From the NCBI RefSeq assembly GCF_946480185.1, contig NZ_CAMLIG010000022.1, forward strand, positions 1-64,000: a stretch of DNA of 64,000 nt. The letters run 5' to 3'. Position numbers and translations under genes: made by a program. This document shows positions 25,383-33,687 of this stretch, one piece after another. Position 1 is the first letter of the stretch, and every line of letters begins with the position of its first letter. The notes beneath the pieces were generated by a model that saw only the letters and a list, made by a program, of their open reading frames with translations, had not been told where the DNA came from and did no database searches. The DNA comes from an uncultured Pedobacter sp. GTDB lineage: Bacteria > Bacteroidota > Bacteroidia > Sphingobacteriales > Sphingobacteriaceae.

Positions 25383-26378
25383 ATGAAAGCAATTTTAAAT
25401 CATCTATTCGAGCATAAAACATTCAGTCAAGCAGAATCTAAAGAGATTTTGACCAATATATCATCAGGTAAATACAACGGTTCGCAAATGGCGGCTTTTA
25501 TGACGGCTTATTGCATGCGAAACATCACTGTGGATGAACTTCAGGGTTTTAGAGAAGCCATGCTGGAACTTTGTTTACCCATAAATTTAAATAAAGATTT
25601 CAACTTGGTGGATTTGTGCGGAACTGGTGGCGATGGAAAGGATACCTTCAATATTTCTACTTTGGCGTCTTTTGTAGTGGCGGGTGCAGGTTATCATGTA
25701 GCAAAACACGGTAATTATGGAGTTTCTTCTGGCTGTGGTTCTTCTAATGTGATGGAGTTTTTGGGATATAACTTTACTAATAATGAGAATTTACTGAAGC
25801 AATCTTTAGATAAAGCAGGAATTTGCTTTTTACATGCACCGCTATTTCATCCGGCTATGAAAAATGTGGCACCAATCCGAAGAGAGTTGGGTGTTAAAAC
25901 TTTCTTCAATATGTTGGGTCCAATGTCTAATCCGGCAAAACCGCAAAACCAATTGGTGGGTGTTTTTAGTTTGGAGCTTGCCCGACTTTATGCTTATCTG
26001 TACCAAAATTCTGATAGCAATTATACCATTCTTCACGCTTTGGAAGGTTATGATGAAGTTTCCCTGACTTGTAATTTCAAAACTTTCTCCAACAAAGGTG
26101 AAAAAATGAACGACCTGGGCAGCCTAGGTTTTGAGAAAATTGATGCTGAAACAATTAAAGGTGGTTCAACGGTTGAAGATTCTGCTAAAATATTTGTTGA
26201 TGTTTTAGATAATAAAGCTACTACAAACCAAAATAACGTGGTGCTGTGCAATGCCGCTTTGGCTATCCAAACCATTAATCCTGATAAATCATTTGCCGAT
26301 TGTTTTTATGAAGCCGAGCAAGCTTTGCTCTCAGGTAAGGCAAAAAAATCTTTCACTCAATTATTGCAGGTAAAATAA
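25383..26378 (+). CDS. trpD: Anthranilate phosphoribosyltransferase
   Basis: Transfers phosphoribose from PRPP to anthranilate, the second step of Trp synthesis from chorismate. The 331 residues contain the PRPP-binding glycine loop LCGTGGDGKDTFNIST (about 78-93) and KHGNYGVSSGCGSSNVMEFLG (seen as KHGNYGVSSGCGSS then NVMEFLG). These match the family, with Cys-Gly replacing the more usual residues in the SSxxGSAD region. It is the first enzyme gene after the attenuator; trpE, trpG and trpC are not in the window. Its stop codon overlaps the trpF start by 1 bp (TAATG), implying translational coupling. Confidence 0.95.
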   Translation: MKAILNHLFEHKTFSQAESKEILTNISSGKYNGSQMAAFMTAYCMRNITVDELQGFREAMLELCLPINLNKDFNLVDLCGTGGDGKDTFNISTLASFVVAGAGYHVAKHGNYGVSSGCGSSNVMEFLGYNFTNNENLLKQSLDKAGICFLHAPLFHPAMKNVAPIRRELGVKTFFNMLGPMSNPAKPQNQLVGVFSLELARLYAYLYQNSDSNYTILHALEGYDEVSLTCNFKTFSNKGEKMNDLGSLGFEKIDAETIKGGSTVEDSAKIFVDVLDNKATTNQNNVVLCNAALAIQTINPDKSFADCFYEAEQALLSGKAKKSFTQLLQVK

Positions 26379-27010
26379 TGAGCGATTTGAAAGTTAAAAT
26401 TTGTGGGATGAAAATCCCGGAAAATATCAAAGCAGTTTCGGGCTTAAATCCCGATTTTATGGGCTTTATATTTTATCCGCCATCAAAGCGGTTTATAGGA
26501 TTGGAGCTGGAAAGAAACCACCTGAACGCCATCGGTAAAGAAATTATTAAAACAGCCGTTTTTGTAAATGCTACAATTGATGAAGTAATTGAATTTGCTA
26601 AAACTTACGGAATGCAAGCCGTTCAGCTTCACGGAAACGAAAGTCCCGAATTTTGCCAGCAAGTAAAAGACGCAGGTTTTTTTACCATAAAAGCTTTTGG
26701 TGTGGATGATACTTTTGATTTTGGGGTGTTAAATCCCTACCGAAATCCTGTCGATTTATTTTTGTTCGATACCAAAACCGAGCAACATGGCGGAAGTGGA
26801 AAAACTTTCCGATGGCAACTCTTGGAAAACTATATATTAGAAAAACCGTTTATGTTAAGCGGAGGAATAAGTTTAGAAAACCTGGACGAAGTTTTAACTT
26901 TAAGCCATCCGCAGTTTTACGGAATTGACATCAATTCGAAGTTTGAAATTGAGCCTGGATTAAAAGATATAGAAAAGCTGGAAACAGCATTTGAAAAATT
27001 AAAAAGATAG
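26378..27010 (+). CDS. trpF: Phosphoribosylanthranilate isomerase
   Basis: Amadori isomerisation of phosphoribosylanthranilate, the third step of Trp synthesis. The 210-residue (beta-alpha)8 protein has the catalytic Cys9 in VKICGM. Other signatures are PDFMGFIFYPPSKRF, QLHGNESPEFC, LFDTKTEQHGGSGKTF with the catalytic Asp, and the phosphate-binding MLSGGISLENL and YGIDINSKFE. It overlaps trpD and ends 3 bp before trpB. Confidence 0.96.
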   Translation: MSDLKVKICGMKIPENIKAVSGLNPDFMGFIFYPPSKRFIGLELERNHLNAIGKEIIKTAVFVNATIDEVIEFAKTYGMQAVQLHGNESPEFCQQVKDAGFFTIKAFGVDDTFDFGVLNPYRNPVDLFLFDTKTEQHGGSGKTFRWQLLENYILEKPFMLSGGISLENLDEVLTLSHPQFYGIDINSKFEIEPGLKDIEKLETAFEKLKR

Positions 27011-27013
27011 AAA

Positions 27014-28195
27014 ATGAATTATAGAATTGATGATAGAGGTTATTATGGCGATTTTGGAGGGGCCTACATCCCTGAAATGCTGTATCCAAACGTAGAAGAA
27101 TTAAGAACCAAATATTTGGATATTATTGCCCTTCCGGAGTTTAAAGCAGAGTTTGATTCGTTGATGAAAGATTACGTTGGTAGGCCTTCACCTTTGTTTT
27201 TAGCACAGCGTTTGTCCGATAAATACGGAGCAAAAATTTATTTGAAAAGAGAAGATTTAAACCATACCGGGGCGCATAAAATCAACAATACCATTGGGCA
27301 GATTTTATTGGCAGAAAAGTTGGGTAAAAAACGCATCATCGCAGAAACTGGTGCTGGTCAACATGGTGTGGCAACTGCAACCGTTTGTGCGCTTAAAGGT
27401 TTGGAATGCGTGGTTTATATGGGCGAAGTGGACATTGAACGCCAAGCGCCAAACGTTGCCCGTATGAAAATGATGGGCGCAAAGGTGGTTCCGGCGAGTT
27501 CTGGAAGTAAAACCCTAAAAGATGCCACCAACGAAGCCATGCGAGACTGGATTAACAATCCAGAAGATACGCATTATATTATCGGTTCGGTAGTTGGGCC
27601 GCATCCTTATCCCGAGATGGTTTCTAAATTCCAATCCATCATCTCCGAAGAAACAAAAAAGCAGTTAATCGAGCACACTGGTAACGATCAGCCAAATTAT
27701 GTGTTGGCTTGCGTAGGAGGCGGAAGTAATGCGATGGGCATGTTCTATCATTTTTTGGATGATGAAAATGTGAAATTGATTGCCGCTGAGGCTGCCGGTT
27801 TAGGCGTAAATTCCGGACATTCTGCCGCAACTTCTGCATTAGGTAAAGAAGGCGTTTTACATGGTTCCCGTACCATTTTAATGCAAACTAATGATGGGCA
27901 GGTGGTAGAACCTTATTCCATTTCTGCAGGTTTGGATTATCCGGGAATTGGTCCTCAACACGCCCATTTACATAAAGTTAAAAGAGTAGAATATGTGAGC
28001 ATTACCGATGATGAAGCCATGCAGGCCAGTTTATTGTTAGCTAAAATGGAAGGAATTATCCCGGCCATTGAATCGGCTCATGCGCTAGCGCAATTAGAAA
28101 AAATGACTTTTAAAAAGGATGATGTAGTGGTGGTTTGCCTATCAGGAAGGGGAGATAAAGACCTTGATACTTTTATGAAATATTTTAATTTGTAA
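27014..28195 (+). CDS. trpB: Tryptophan synthase beta chain
   Basis: PLP enzyme joining indole and serine to form Trp. It has 393 residues, with the PLP Schiff-base Lys89 in [15 protein letters not shown]. The catalytic Glu lies in the [13 protein letters not shown] block, and the phosphate-binding GGGSNAMG and C-terminal [12 protein letters not shown] are present. It is of the standard TrpB1 type, working with TrpA. It follows trpF by 3 bp and is separated from trpA by a 106-bp spacer of heptad repeats, unusual inside this otherwise tight operon. Confidence 0.98.
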   Translation: MNYRIDDRGYYGDFGGAYIPEMLYPNVEELRTKYLDIIALPEFKAEFDSLMKDYVGRPSPLFLAQRLSDKYGAKIYLKREDLNHTGAHKINNTIGQILLAEKLGKKRIIAETGAGQHGVATATVCALKGLECVVYMGEVDIERQAPNVARMKMMGAKVVPASSGSKTLKDATNEAMRDWINNPEDTHYIIGSVVGPHPYPEMVSKFQSIISEETKKQLIEHTGNDQPNYVLACVGGGSNAMGMFYHFLDDENVKLIAAEAAGLGVNSGHSAATSALGKEGVLHGSRTILMQTNDGQVVEPYSISAGLDYPGIGPQHAHLHKVKRVEYVSITDDEAMQASLLLAKMEGIIPAIESAHALAQLEKMTFKKDDVVVVCLSGRGDKDLDTFMKYFNL

Positions 28196-28198
28196 TGA

Positions 28199-28298
28199 AG
28201 GTGTAAGGGAAAAGGCGTGAGGTATAAGGGCTGGACGAATTAAATTTAGTGCTCGATTTTGAACCTCAAACCCCAAACCCTAAACCTCAAACCTTAAA
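28199..28298. repeat. Inverted pair of degenerate 7-bp repeat arrays in the trpB-trpA spacer
   Basis: 28199-28233 is five consecutive heptamers of form AGGNNNN (AGGTGTA, AGGGAAA, AGGCGTG, AGGTATA, AGGGCTG). 28264-28298 is five heptamers on the C-rich side (CCTCAAA, CCCCAAA, CCCTAAA, CCTCAAA, CCTTAAA). The two arms are roughly complementary, so an imperfect long hairpin is possible. The function is unknown. Confidence 0.75.
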
Positions 28299-28301
28299 CA
28301 A

Positions 28302-29078
28302 ATGAACAGACTAAACAAACTCTTCGCAGAGAAGAAAGAAAATATATTATCTATTTATTATACAGCTGGTTACCCGGAAATTGGGGCGACTTTAAAAATT
28401 GCGCAGGCTTTAGAAAAAGCTGGTGCCGATTTTTTAGAAATTGGTTTCCCTTATTCAGACCCTGTGGCCGATGGCCCAACCATACAGCACAGTTCGCAGG
28501 TTGCTATTGAAAACGGAATGACCTTGCAAGTGCTTTTTCAGCAACTGAAAGATTTACGTCCGCAAGTGAAAATCCCCGTTTTATTGATGGGTTATGTAAA
28601 CCCGATGTTGCAGTATGGTGTAGCTAATTTTTGTAAAGATGCAGCAGAAGCCGGTGTAGATGGAATTATTGTCCCGGATTTGCCCTTGTACGAATATGAA
28701 GAATTGTACAAAGACGAATTTATAAAAAACGGATTGAGCAATATCTTTTTGGTCACGCCTCAAACTTCCGAAGAGCGCATCCGTAAGATTGATGAGCTTT
28801 CTAACGGTTTTATCTATCTTTTATCCTCATCTGCCACTACCGGAAAAGATTTAAACCAGTCCGACGAAATAGGCAAATACTACGAAAGGGTAAAAGCAAT
28901 GAAGCTGAAAAATCCTTTGATTATCGGTTTCGGTATTTCTGATAAGCTGAGCTTTGACCGAGCGAATAGCTATGTTAATGGCGCAATTATGGGAACCGCA
29001 TTTGTAAAAACCATCGGTAATAAACAAGATTACCTTTCGCATATTCCAGAATTTATTACCAAGATAAAAGGAGTTTAA
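28302..29078 (+). CDS. trpA: Tryptophan synthase alpha chain
   Basis: Cleaves indole-3-glycerol phosphate to indole and glyceraldehyde 3-phosphate and channels indole to TrpB. The 258-residue TIM barrel has catalytic Glu46 (FLEIGFPYSDP) and Asp57 (VADGPT). Further matches are MGYVNPMLQYG, DGIIVPDLPLYE, TPQTSEERI and the phosphate-binding GFGISDK. It is the last gene of the trp series. Its stop codon lies in the loop of a perfect 13-bp hairpin. Confidence 0.97.
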   Translation: MNRLNKLFAEKKENILSIYYTAGYPEIGATLKIAQALEKAGADFLEIGFPYSDPVADGPTIQHSSQVAIENGMTLQVLFQQLKDLRPQVKIPVLLMGYVNPMLQYGVANFCKDAAEAGVDGIIVPDLPLYEYEELYKDEFIKNGLSNIFLVTPQTSEERIRKIDELSNGFIYLLSSSATTGKDLNQSDEIGKYYERVKAMKLKNPLIIGFGISDKLSFDRANSYVNGAIMGTAFVKTIGNKQDYLSHIPEFITKIKGV

Positions 29079-29091
29079 TCCTTTTATCTTG
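29060..29091 (+). terminator. Hairpin spanning the trpA stop codon
   Basis: CAAGATAAAAGGA (29060-29072) pairs perfectly with TCCTTTTATCTTG (29079-29091); the 6-nt loop GTTTAA contains the TAA stop. No long T-run follows, so this may act as an mRNA 3'-end stabiliser or a weak terminator. Confidence 0.6.
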
Positions 29092-29107
29092 CGTTATTTA
29101 ACGATCG

Positions 29108-29187
29108 CGTCATGTCGAGCGGTAGCGAGACATCTCATCTTGAAAGTTTCCCTTGCTTGTGTGATGTCTCCTTGCGTCGACATGACG
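29108..29187. repeat. Intergenic palindromic repeat, complete copy
   Basis: The left arm begins CGTCATGTCGA (29108-29118) and continues to GAGACATC. The right arm (29162-29187) is its imperfect inverse, ending TCGACATGACG. The outer 11 bp are perfectly complementary. A degenerate copy of the right half is at 33624-33649. Such elements are dispersed in related genomes; they do not code. Confidence 0.75.
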
Positions 29188-29267
29188 GAAAGGGCGCCCT
29201 TTCGCTCAAACAAATAACTTATAAAGAATTTCACAATATAAACTTATACAGTATTTAAGAAATCTTT

Positions 29268-29275
29268 TATATTTG
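29268..29275 (+). promoter_or_regulatory. Candidate -7 box upstream of the ABC-F gene
   Basis: TATATTTG matches TAnnTTTG exactly, 107 bp before the chosen ATG at 29383. The implied leader of about 100 nt is long for this window and contains an ATG directly followed by TAG (29301-29306). No -33 TTTG was found at the usual distance. Confidence 0.45.
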
Positions 29276-29382
29276 CACCGCATAAAACAGTTCTAAATAA
29301 AATGTAGGATTCAATTTCTTTTCAGACGATAACAACAACAGAGCACCCCGCTTTGTGATTATTCATGCTAAAAGAAATTTTT

Positions 29383-30984
29383 ATGCTAATTCTACAAGAT
29401 ATCACCTATCAACATTCAAACAAGGATTTGTTGTTCAGCAACGTCAATCTTACCATACATAACAAAGAAAAAATTGCCCTTATCGGTAATAACGGTTCGG
29501 GGAAATCAACGCTGTTAAAGCTTATTAACGGAGCTCTAAAACCTACCCACGGAAAAATAAAAGCTGAAGTAAAACCATATTTTATCCCCCAGATTTTCGG
29601 TCAGTTTGATAATTTTACCATCGCCGAGGCATTGAACATTGATGCCAAACTCAAAGCGTTGCAAGCAATTTTGCAAGGGAGTGCCAGCGAAGAAAACTTT
29701 AATGATTTGGCCGATGACTGGACCATTGAAGAGCGGTGTAAAGAAGCTTTAAGCGACTGGGAACTCGAAGATTTAACGCTGTCCCAAAAATTATCAACGC
29801 TTAGTGGCGGACAAAAAACGAAAGTTTTTCTTGCGGGAATAGCGGTTCATAAACCTCGGTTTATTTTAATGGATGAACCTAGCAACCACTTAGATGTTGC
29901 CTCTAGAAAATTGCTGTACGAATTTGTACAATCGGCCACCGCAACCTTGCTATTAGTTAGTCATGCTAAAAAATTGCTGAATTTGTTAGATAAGGTCTGC
30001 GAACTTAATAGCGCTGGAATAACTGTTTACGGAGGTAATTACGATTTTTATTTGGAGCAAAAGGAGGTTGAGGTAAATGCGCTTAACCACGATTTAAAAA
30101 GTAGGGAAAGAGCTTTAAAAAATGCCAAAGAAAAGGAACGCGAAGCAACCGAAAGGCAACAAAAGCTGGATGCCAAGGGAAAGAAAAAGCAGGAGAAAGC
30201 GGGTGTTTCACGTATTATGATGAATACCCTAAGAAACAAAGCAGAAAATAGTACCTCCAAATTAAAAGGAGTACATACTGATAAAATTAATGGCATTGCT
30301 CAGGAACTACAACAGTTGCGCTCCAACATTCCAGATATTGATAAAATGAAATTTGGTTTTGAGGATGCCGATCTGCACACTGGTAAAACCTTATTCGAAG
30401 CGATAAATATCAATTTCGCTTACTCAAACCAATATCTCTGGAAAAACGACTTAAATTTTTTAATTAAAAGCGGCGAAAGGATTTTGTTGAAAGGTTCAAA
30501 TGGTTCAGGAAAAACTACGCTGATCAAACTTATTCTCGGAAGTTTGCGGGTGAGCAGAGGTGTTTTGAAAAGGCAAATCATTAAATCTGTTTATATTGAT
30601 CAGGATTATTCTTTGGTTGATAACCAACTAAATGTTTATGAGCAAGCACAAAAGTTTAACGACAGTGCTTTGCAGGAACATGAGATAAAAATTAGGCTCA
30701 ACCGGTTTTTGTTTACAAAAGAAACTTGGGATAAGCCTTGCCGAAATTTAAGTGGCGGAGAAAAAATGCGCTTGTCGCTCTGTTGCTTAACCATCAGTCA
30801 AAAATCTCCAGATTTAATCGTATTGGACGAACCCACAAATAACTTGGATATTCAAAACATCGATATCATGGTTACTGCCATTAACAATTATCACGGGACA
30901 TTAATTGTGGTATCTCATGACGAGCATTTTTTATCGGAGATAAATATTGGTAGGGAGTTGGTTTGTGGAGCTAAAAATAATTGA
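29383..30984 (+). CDS. ABC-F family ATPase
   Basis: Soluble protein with two ABC ATPase domains and no membrane segments, of the ribosome-associated ABC-F class. The ATG at 29383 (MLILQDITYQH) fits the usual family start; an ATG six codons upstream is possible. Domain 1 has GNNGSGKST, LSGGQKTKV and ILMDEPSNHLD. A charged linker (about 215-310, rich in Lys/Glu) follows. Domain 2 has GSNGSGKTT, LSGGEKMRL and IVLDEPTNNLD. Members either relieve ribosome stalling or protect ribosomes from antibiotics; sequence alone does not decide which, though the long leader is a feature of some resistance members. It is convergent with the next gene (11 bp apart). Confidence 0.9.
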   Translation: MLILQDITYQHSNKDLLFSNVNLTIHNKEKIALIGNNGSGKSTLLKLINGALKPTHGKIKAEVKPYFIPQIFGQFDNFTIAEALNIDAKLKALQAILQGSASEENFNDLADDWTIEERCKEALSDWELEDLTLSQKLSTLSGGQKTKVFLAGIAVHKPRFILMDEPSNHLDVASRKLLYEFVQSATATLLLVSHAKKLLNLLDKVCELNSAGITVYGGNYDFYLEQKEVEVNALNHDLKSRERALKNAKEKEREATERQQKLDAKGKKKQEKAGVSRIMMNTLRNKAENSTSKLKGVHTDKINGIAQELQQLRSNIPDIDKMKFGFEDADLHTGKTLFEAININFAYSNQYLWKNDLNFLIKSGERILLKGSNGSGKTTLIKLILGSLRVSRGVLKRQIIKSVYIDQDYSLVDNQLNVYEQAQKFNDSALQEHEIKIRLNRFLFTKETWDKPCRNLSGGEKMRLSLCCLTISQKSPDLIVLDEPTNNLDIQNIDIMVTAINNYHGTLIVVSHDEHFLSEINIGRELVCGAKNN

Positions 30985-30995
30985 TCATTTACCAA

Positions 30996-31565
30996 TTATT
31001 TTCGTTTAAGCTCGTAAAAAAGTACCGCTATGCCGCACTCAAATGGAATTGCTTTTATTAAATTTAAATTTTGTGTGCCTTCCAGTTCTTTGAAGATGGG
31101 CATGCCGTTCCCAATTGCAGTAGGGTTAATGAGCAAATGTAGTTCATCAATTAGCTTGTTTTTAATAAGCGCAGAAACAAAGCCTGCACCGCCATAAACG
31201 ATGATGTCTCCACCGTCCTGCTTTTTTAATTTAGTAATTTGGTCAACTAAGTCGCCATTTGCAATAGTCGTGTTGCTCCATTCAGATTTTGTTAGGGTAT
31301 TTGTAAATACTATTTTTGGGGTTTCTACTAGTTTTGTTGAACCTTCTTCCGGACCATTGGGGTTTTTGTACGCAGCAGTCCAATAGGGTATAAAACCTTC
31401 TGCCAGTTTTCGCCCAAGAATTATGCAGTCAACAGGCTCGGTAATTTCTCTTATATAATCTTTAAGATTGTCATCCCAATTTTCAACCATCCATTCCATC
31501 TCATTATTTGGACCCGCAATAAAACCATCAATGGTCATTACAACTTGGAGCTTCAATTTTCTCAT
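30996..31565 (-). CDS. Dihydrofolate-reductase-like RibD C-terminal domain protein
   Basis: The 189-residue protein starts with the signature of this group (MRKLKLQVVMTIDGFIAGPN) and contains DCIILGRKLAEGF, GDIIVYGGAGFVSALIKNKL and DELHLLINPTAIGNG. This is the RibD_C / yeast HTP-reductase fold that binds NAD(P)H. Stand-alone members are often annotated as dihydrofolate reductase family; the physiological substrate is unknown. No riboflavin genes are nearby. Confidence 0.85.
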   Translation of the reverse strand: MRKLKLQVVMTIDGFIAGPNNEMEWMVENWDDNLKDYIREITEPVDCIILGRKLAEGFIPYWTAAYKNPNGPEEGSTKLVETPKIVFTNTLTKSEWSNTTIANGDLVDQITKLKKQDGGDIIVYGGAGFVSALIKNKLIDELHLLINPTAIGNGMPIFKELEGTQNLNLIKAIPFECGIAVLFYELKRK

Positions 31566-31767
31566 AGTGTTAACTGTTATATATCATTAGGGATTCGTTT
31601 TACGGTATTGAATTTAACTGACGATTACTTTTGGTTGTTGAGGTAGCGGTTTGGCGGGTTTGAGAATTTGCGGTTTTACTTGTAGAAACTCTGTCGCACC
31701 CCACAAAACTAAATAAAATAAAGTGGAGGAAGTGAGAGCACTTCGCCCGCAATTTTGCAAACCTGTG

Positions 31768-31782
31768 GTTAGCGGTAGTGTT
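31768..31782 (+). repeat. Left inverted repeat flanking the possible nuclease gene
   Basis: GTTAGCGGTAGTGTT. Its inverse occurs at 33171-33185 with one mismatch (14 of 15). The pair brackets the single gene 31791-33143. The rest of the gap 31566-31767 holds no gene; it contains a short CCAC/GTGG inverted repeat and G-rich segments (GGTAGCGGTTTGGCGGG). Confidence 0.6.
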
Positions 31783-31790
31783 TTTTATTT

Positions 31791-33143
31791 TTAAGTTTCA
31801 AGCAAGTGGATCGCAATATTACTGGGATATATTGAATCATACAAAATTTTTGATATGATTCCACCTCCAACTATCATTGATTCTTTGTTTTTTGGATTAG
31901 TTAGTTTAATTGCTCTTTTGTTGAATATAAACATCACTTTCATTTTTTCGCGTTGTTTCAGTTTCATAGTTTCTTTTTCACTTAATAGTTCAACGTCAAA
32001 ACCAATGTCTTCGAATATTTGATTTAATGCGTCAATATTTAATCCTATAATCAATTTTAAATCTCCCACTAAAATGTCTATCATAAATTCTGGAGAAATT
32101 GGCTTTGCAAAAAGTGGCTCAGAAATATTGCCCGTGATAGAGATAAAATCGGTTATTACATAATTGTCCGTTTCTTTGCTAAGAATTTCTTTTATTAGAA
32201 ATGGTGCCATTAACTTTCCTTCGTCGCGATATAGACCAATATGTATGCATCCTCGATCAATCACATCATAAGCCCAAGTAGAAGACTTAAGCTTTCCTAA
32301 TAGATTTTCAAATTCGTGAGAATAATAAACCGTTGATTTTTTTGGTGTGGAAACAGTTATTTTTTCTCCTGTTTTCGGATCGCTTCCTTGATCATTATTT
32401 ATTACTTCAACAGCCCGGCCCGCTCTTTCTTGTTGACGCAATACTCTATCTAATTGCTTAATTGTATTTAGGTCGAATGTTGATATTTCTTCTTCGATTT
32501 CTTGCAGATGAGAATCAGGATTATGTATTTTCTTTACTAAATCAGCGATTTTAGCATTTACTGTACCTTGTTTTAGTTCCATTAAGCTTAAGCCTCTAGA
32601 TGTTCTTACAAGTAAATCTCCAATCTGTACAAAGTGAGTTAAATCTGATATAAGAGCAAAGTTTTCGTGAAGTTGGTTGATTTTTGATGCAACAGTAATT
32701 GCGTGAGTTAGATTTGACGAATCAAGTTGTTTTATGGACTCCCCTACATAGAGGCGTCTTGAAATATGAATTTGAGCACCTATTAACTGCCAAGCTATTC
32801 CATCCGCAATATGAGAGTATGCGCTTAACCTATGTTCAATTACTGATATGATGTGTCCAATTTTTTTAGATGCGTCTTTGTTCCTTTGTCTTCGAGTTTC
32901 TTTTAGCTCAAATTTTTTTTCACGTAGTAATTTTTGGTAATAGAGAACTTCTTCTATAATTATTACTTGAGCCAATTTGAATCCTTCATGACATTTTTCT
33001 GTGAATAATTTCTTGACTTCTTTATTCCAATTTTTCGGCGATAAAAACTTATCGATATACGGTGTAACGGCATCAATCCCATAGCTAAAAGCTAAGTCGC
33101 AAATTTCTCGTAACTTATTTTTGTGTTGTTCTTTTGATTTCAT
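31791..33143 (-). CDS. Unknown protein with a possible PD-(D/E)XK nuclease core
   Basis: This 450-residue soluble protein matches no family I can name. A helix-rich N-terminal half (about 1-190; several Arg/Lys/Glu-rich stretches) is followed by IGDLLVRTSRGLSLMELKQG. Its Asp, then 12 residues, then Glu-Leu-Lys is the spacing of the PD-(D/E)XK catalytic core (GDxL ... ExK). Many restriction and defence nucleases have this core. The C-terminal half (about 240-450) is mixed alpha/beta without a recognised motif. The gene is alone, flanked by near-identical 15-bp inverted repeats and by gene-free DNA on both sides, suggesting acquisition as a unit. Nuclease function is inference from one motif. 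Confidence 0.5.
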   Translation of the reverse strand: MKSKEQHKNKLREICDLAFSYGIDAVTPYIDKFLSPKNWNKEVKKLFTEKCHEGFKLAQVIIIEEVLYYQKLLREKKFELKETRRQRNKDASKKIGHIISVIEHRLSAYSHIADGIAWQLIGAQIHISRRLYVGESIKQLDSSNLTHAITVASKINQLHENFALISDLTHFVQIGDLLVRTSRGLSLMELKQGTVNAKIADLVKKIHNPDSHLQEIEEEISTFDLNTIKQLDRVLRQQERAGRAVEVINNDQGSDPKTGEKITVSTPKKSTVYYSHEFENLLGKLKSSTWAYDVIDRGCIHIGLYRDEGKLMAPFLIKEILSKETDNYVITDFISITGNISEPLFAKPISPEFMIDILVGDLKLIIGLNIDALNQIFEDIGFDVELLSEKETMKLKQREKMKVMFIFNKRAIKLTNPKNKESMIVGGGIISKILYDSIYPSNIAIHLLET

Positions 33144-33170
33144 ACGACTGGTTTTGCCTGATGTTGAGGG

Positions 33171-33185
33171 AACATTACCGCTAAC
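33171..33185 (-). repeat. Right inverted repeat flanking the possible nuclease gene
   Basis: AACATTACCGCTAAC, the inverse of 31768-31782 with one mismatch. It lies 28 bp upstream of the gene's start codon, so it also falls in its promoter region. Confidence 0.6.
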
Positions 33186-33687
33186 TTATATATACATGCC
33201 TCCATTTGTTCTCCAGCTCCAACAATTCGGCGGTATTGAACAACAATTTTACTTTTATAAATATATTGATTTTACAAATATTAGTCTATTTTCAACGTTT
33301 CAGAACAGCAAAATCCTTTTCCAGCCAATTCGTCATATATTGCTACATATCATCTTCGTACCATGTTCGCAAATCGTCGCCTATAAAGAGCCACGGGGAA
33401 ATAGCGGAGGAAGCCAGGAGGAAAGGTAGGCTTATGGTGCAGTAAAGGCGGAGTTGGGGTGGACTATAGGTGGACTTATAAAAAGAAATTTTAATGGATA
33501 AAAGGAGTTTTTGGTAAATTATAGAGGATATCAAATATACGAAAAAGCAAGATAATTCAGAACAAACTCCTCAGGATTTGCAACGAACCTCTTTTAAAAG
33601 ATGCCGCAATTCATCTTGCTTTTGTGATATCTTCTTGGCCGACATGACGCTACAGGGGCTTTTACTTTCAAGTTTTACTTTTTACAC
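33186..33687. other. Gene-free interval with a degenerate palindromic repeat
   Basis: I see no credible gene. Short open frames on the plus strand have no family character. 33459-33480 contains a near-tandem GGTGGACTATA / GGTGGACTTATA. The stretch 33612-33649 is a degenerate half copy of the palindromic repeat at 29108-29187 (GTGATATCTTCTTGG then CCGACATGACG). The interval looks like accumulated remnants around an acquired gene. Confidence 0.55.

Noticed and set aside
28264..28298. Telomere-like CCCTAAA repeat
   Set aside because: Only one of the five units is CCCTAAA; the others differ, and the pattern is a degenerate heptad array in a bacterial operon.
29365..29382. Upstream ATG as the start of the ABC-F protein
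   Set aside because: It adds MLKEIF before the canonical family start MLILQDITY; kept as an alternative only.
33121..33445. Plus-strand frames of about 80-100 codons upstream of the possible nuclease gene
   Set aside because: They overlap its start and the inverted repeat, are rich in Phe, Ile and Ser as expected of random AT-rich translation, and lack any promoter.
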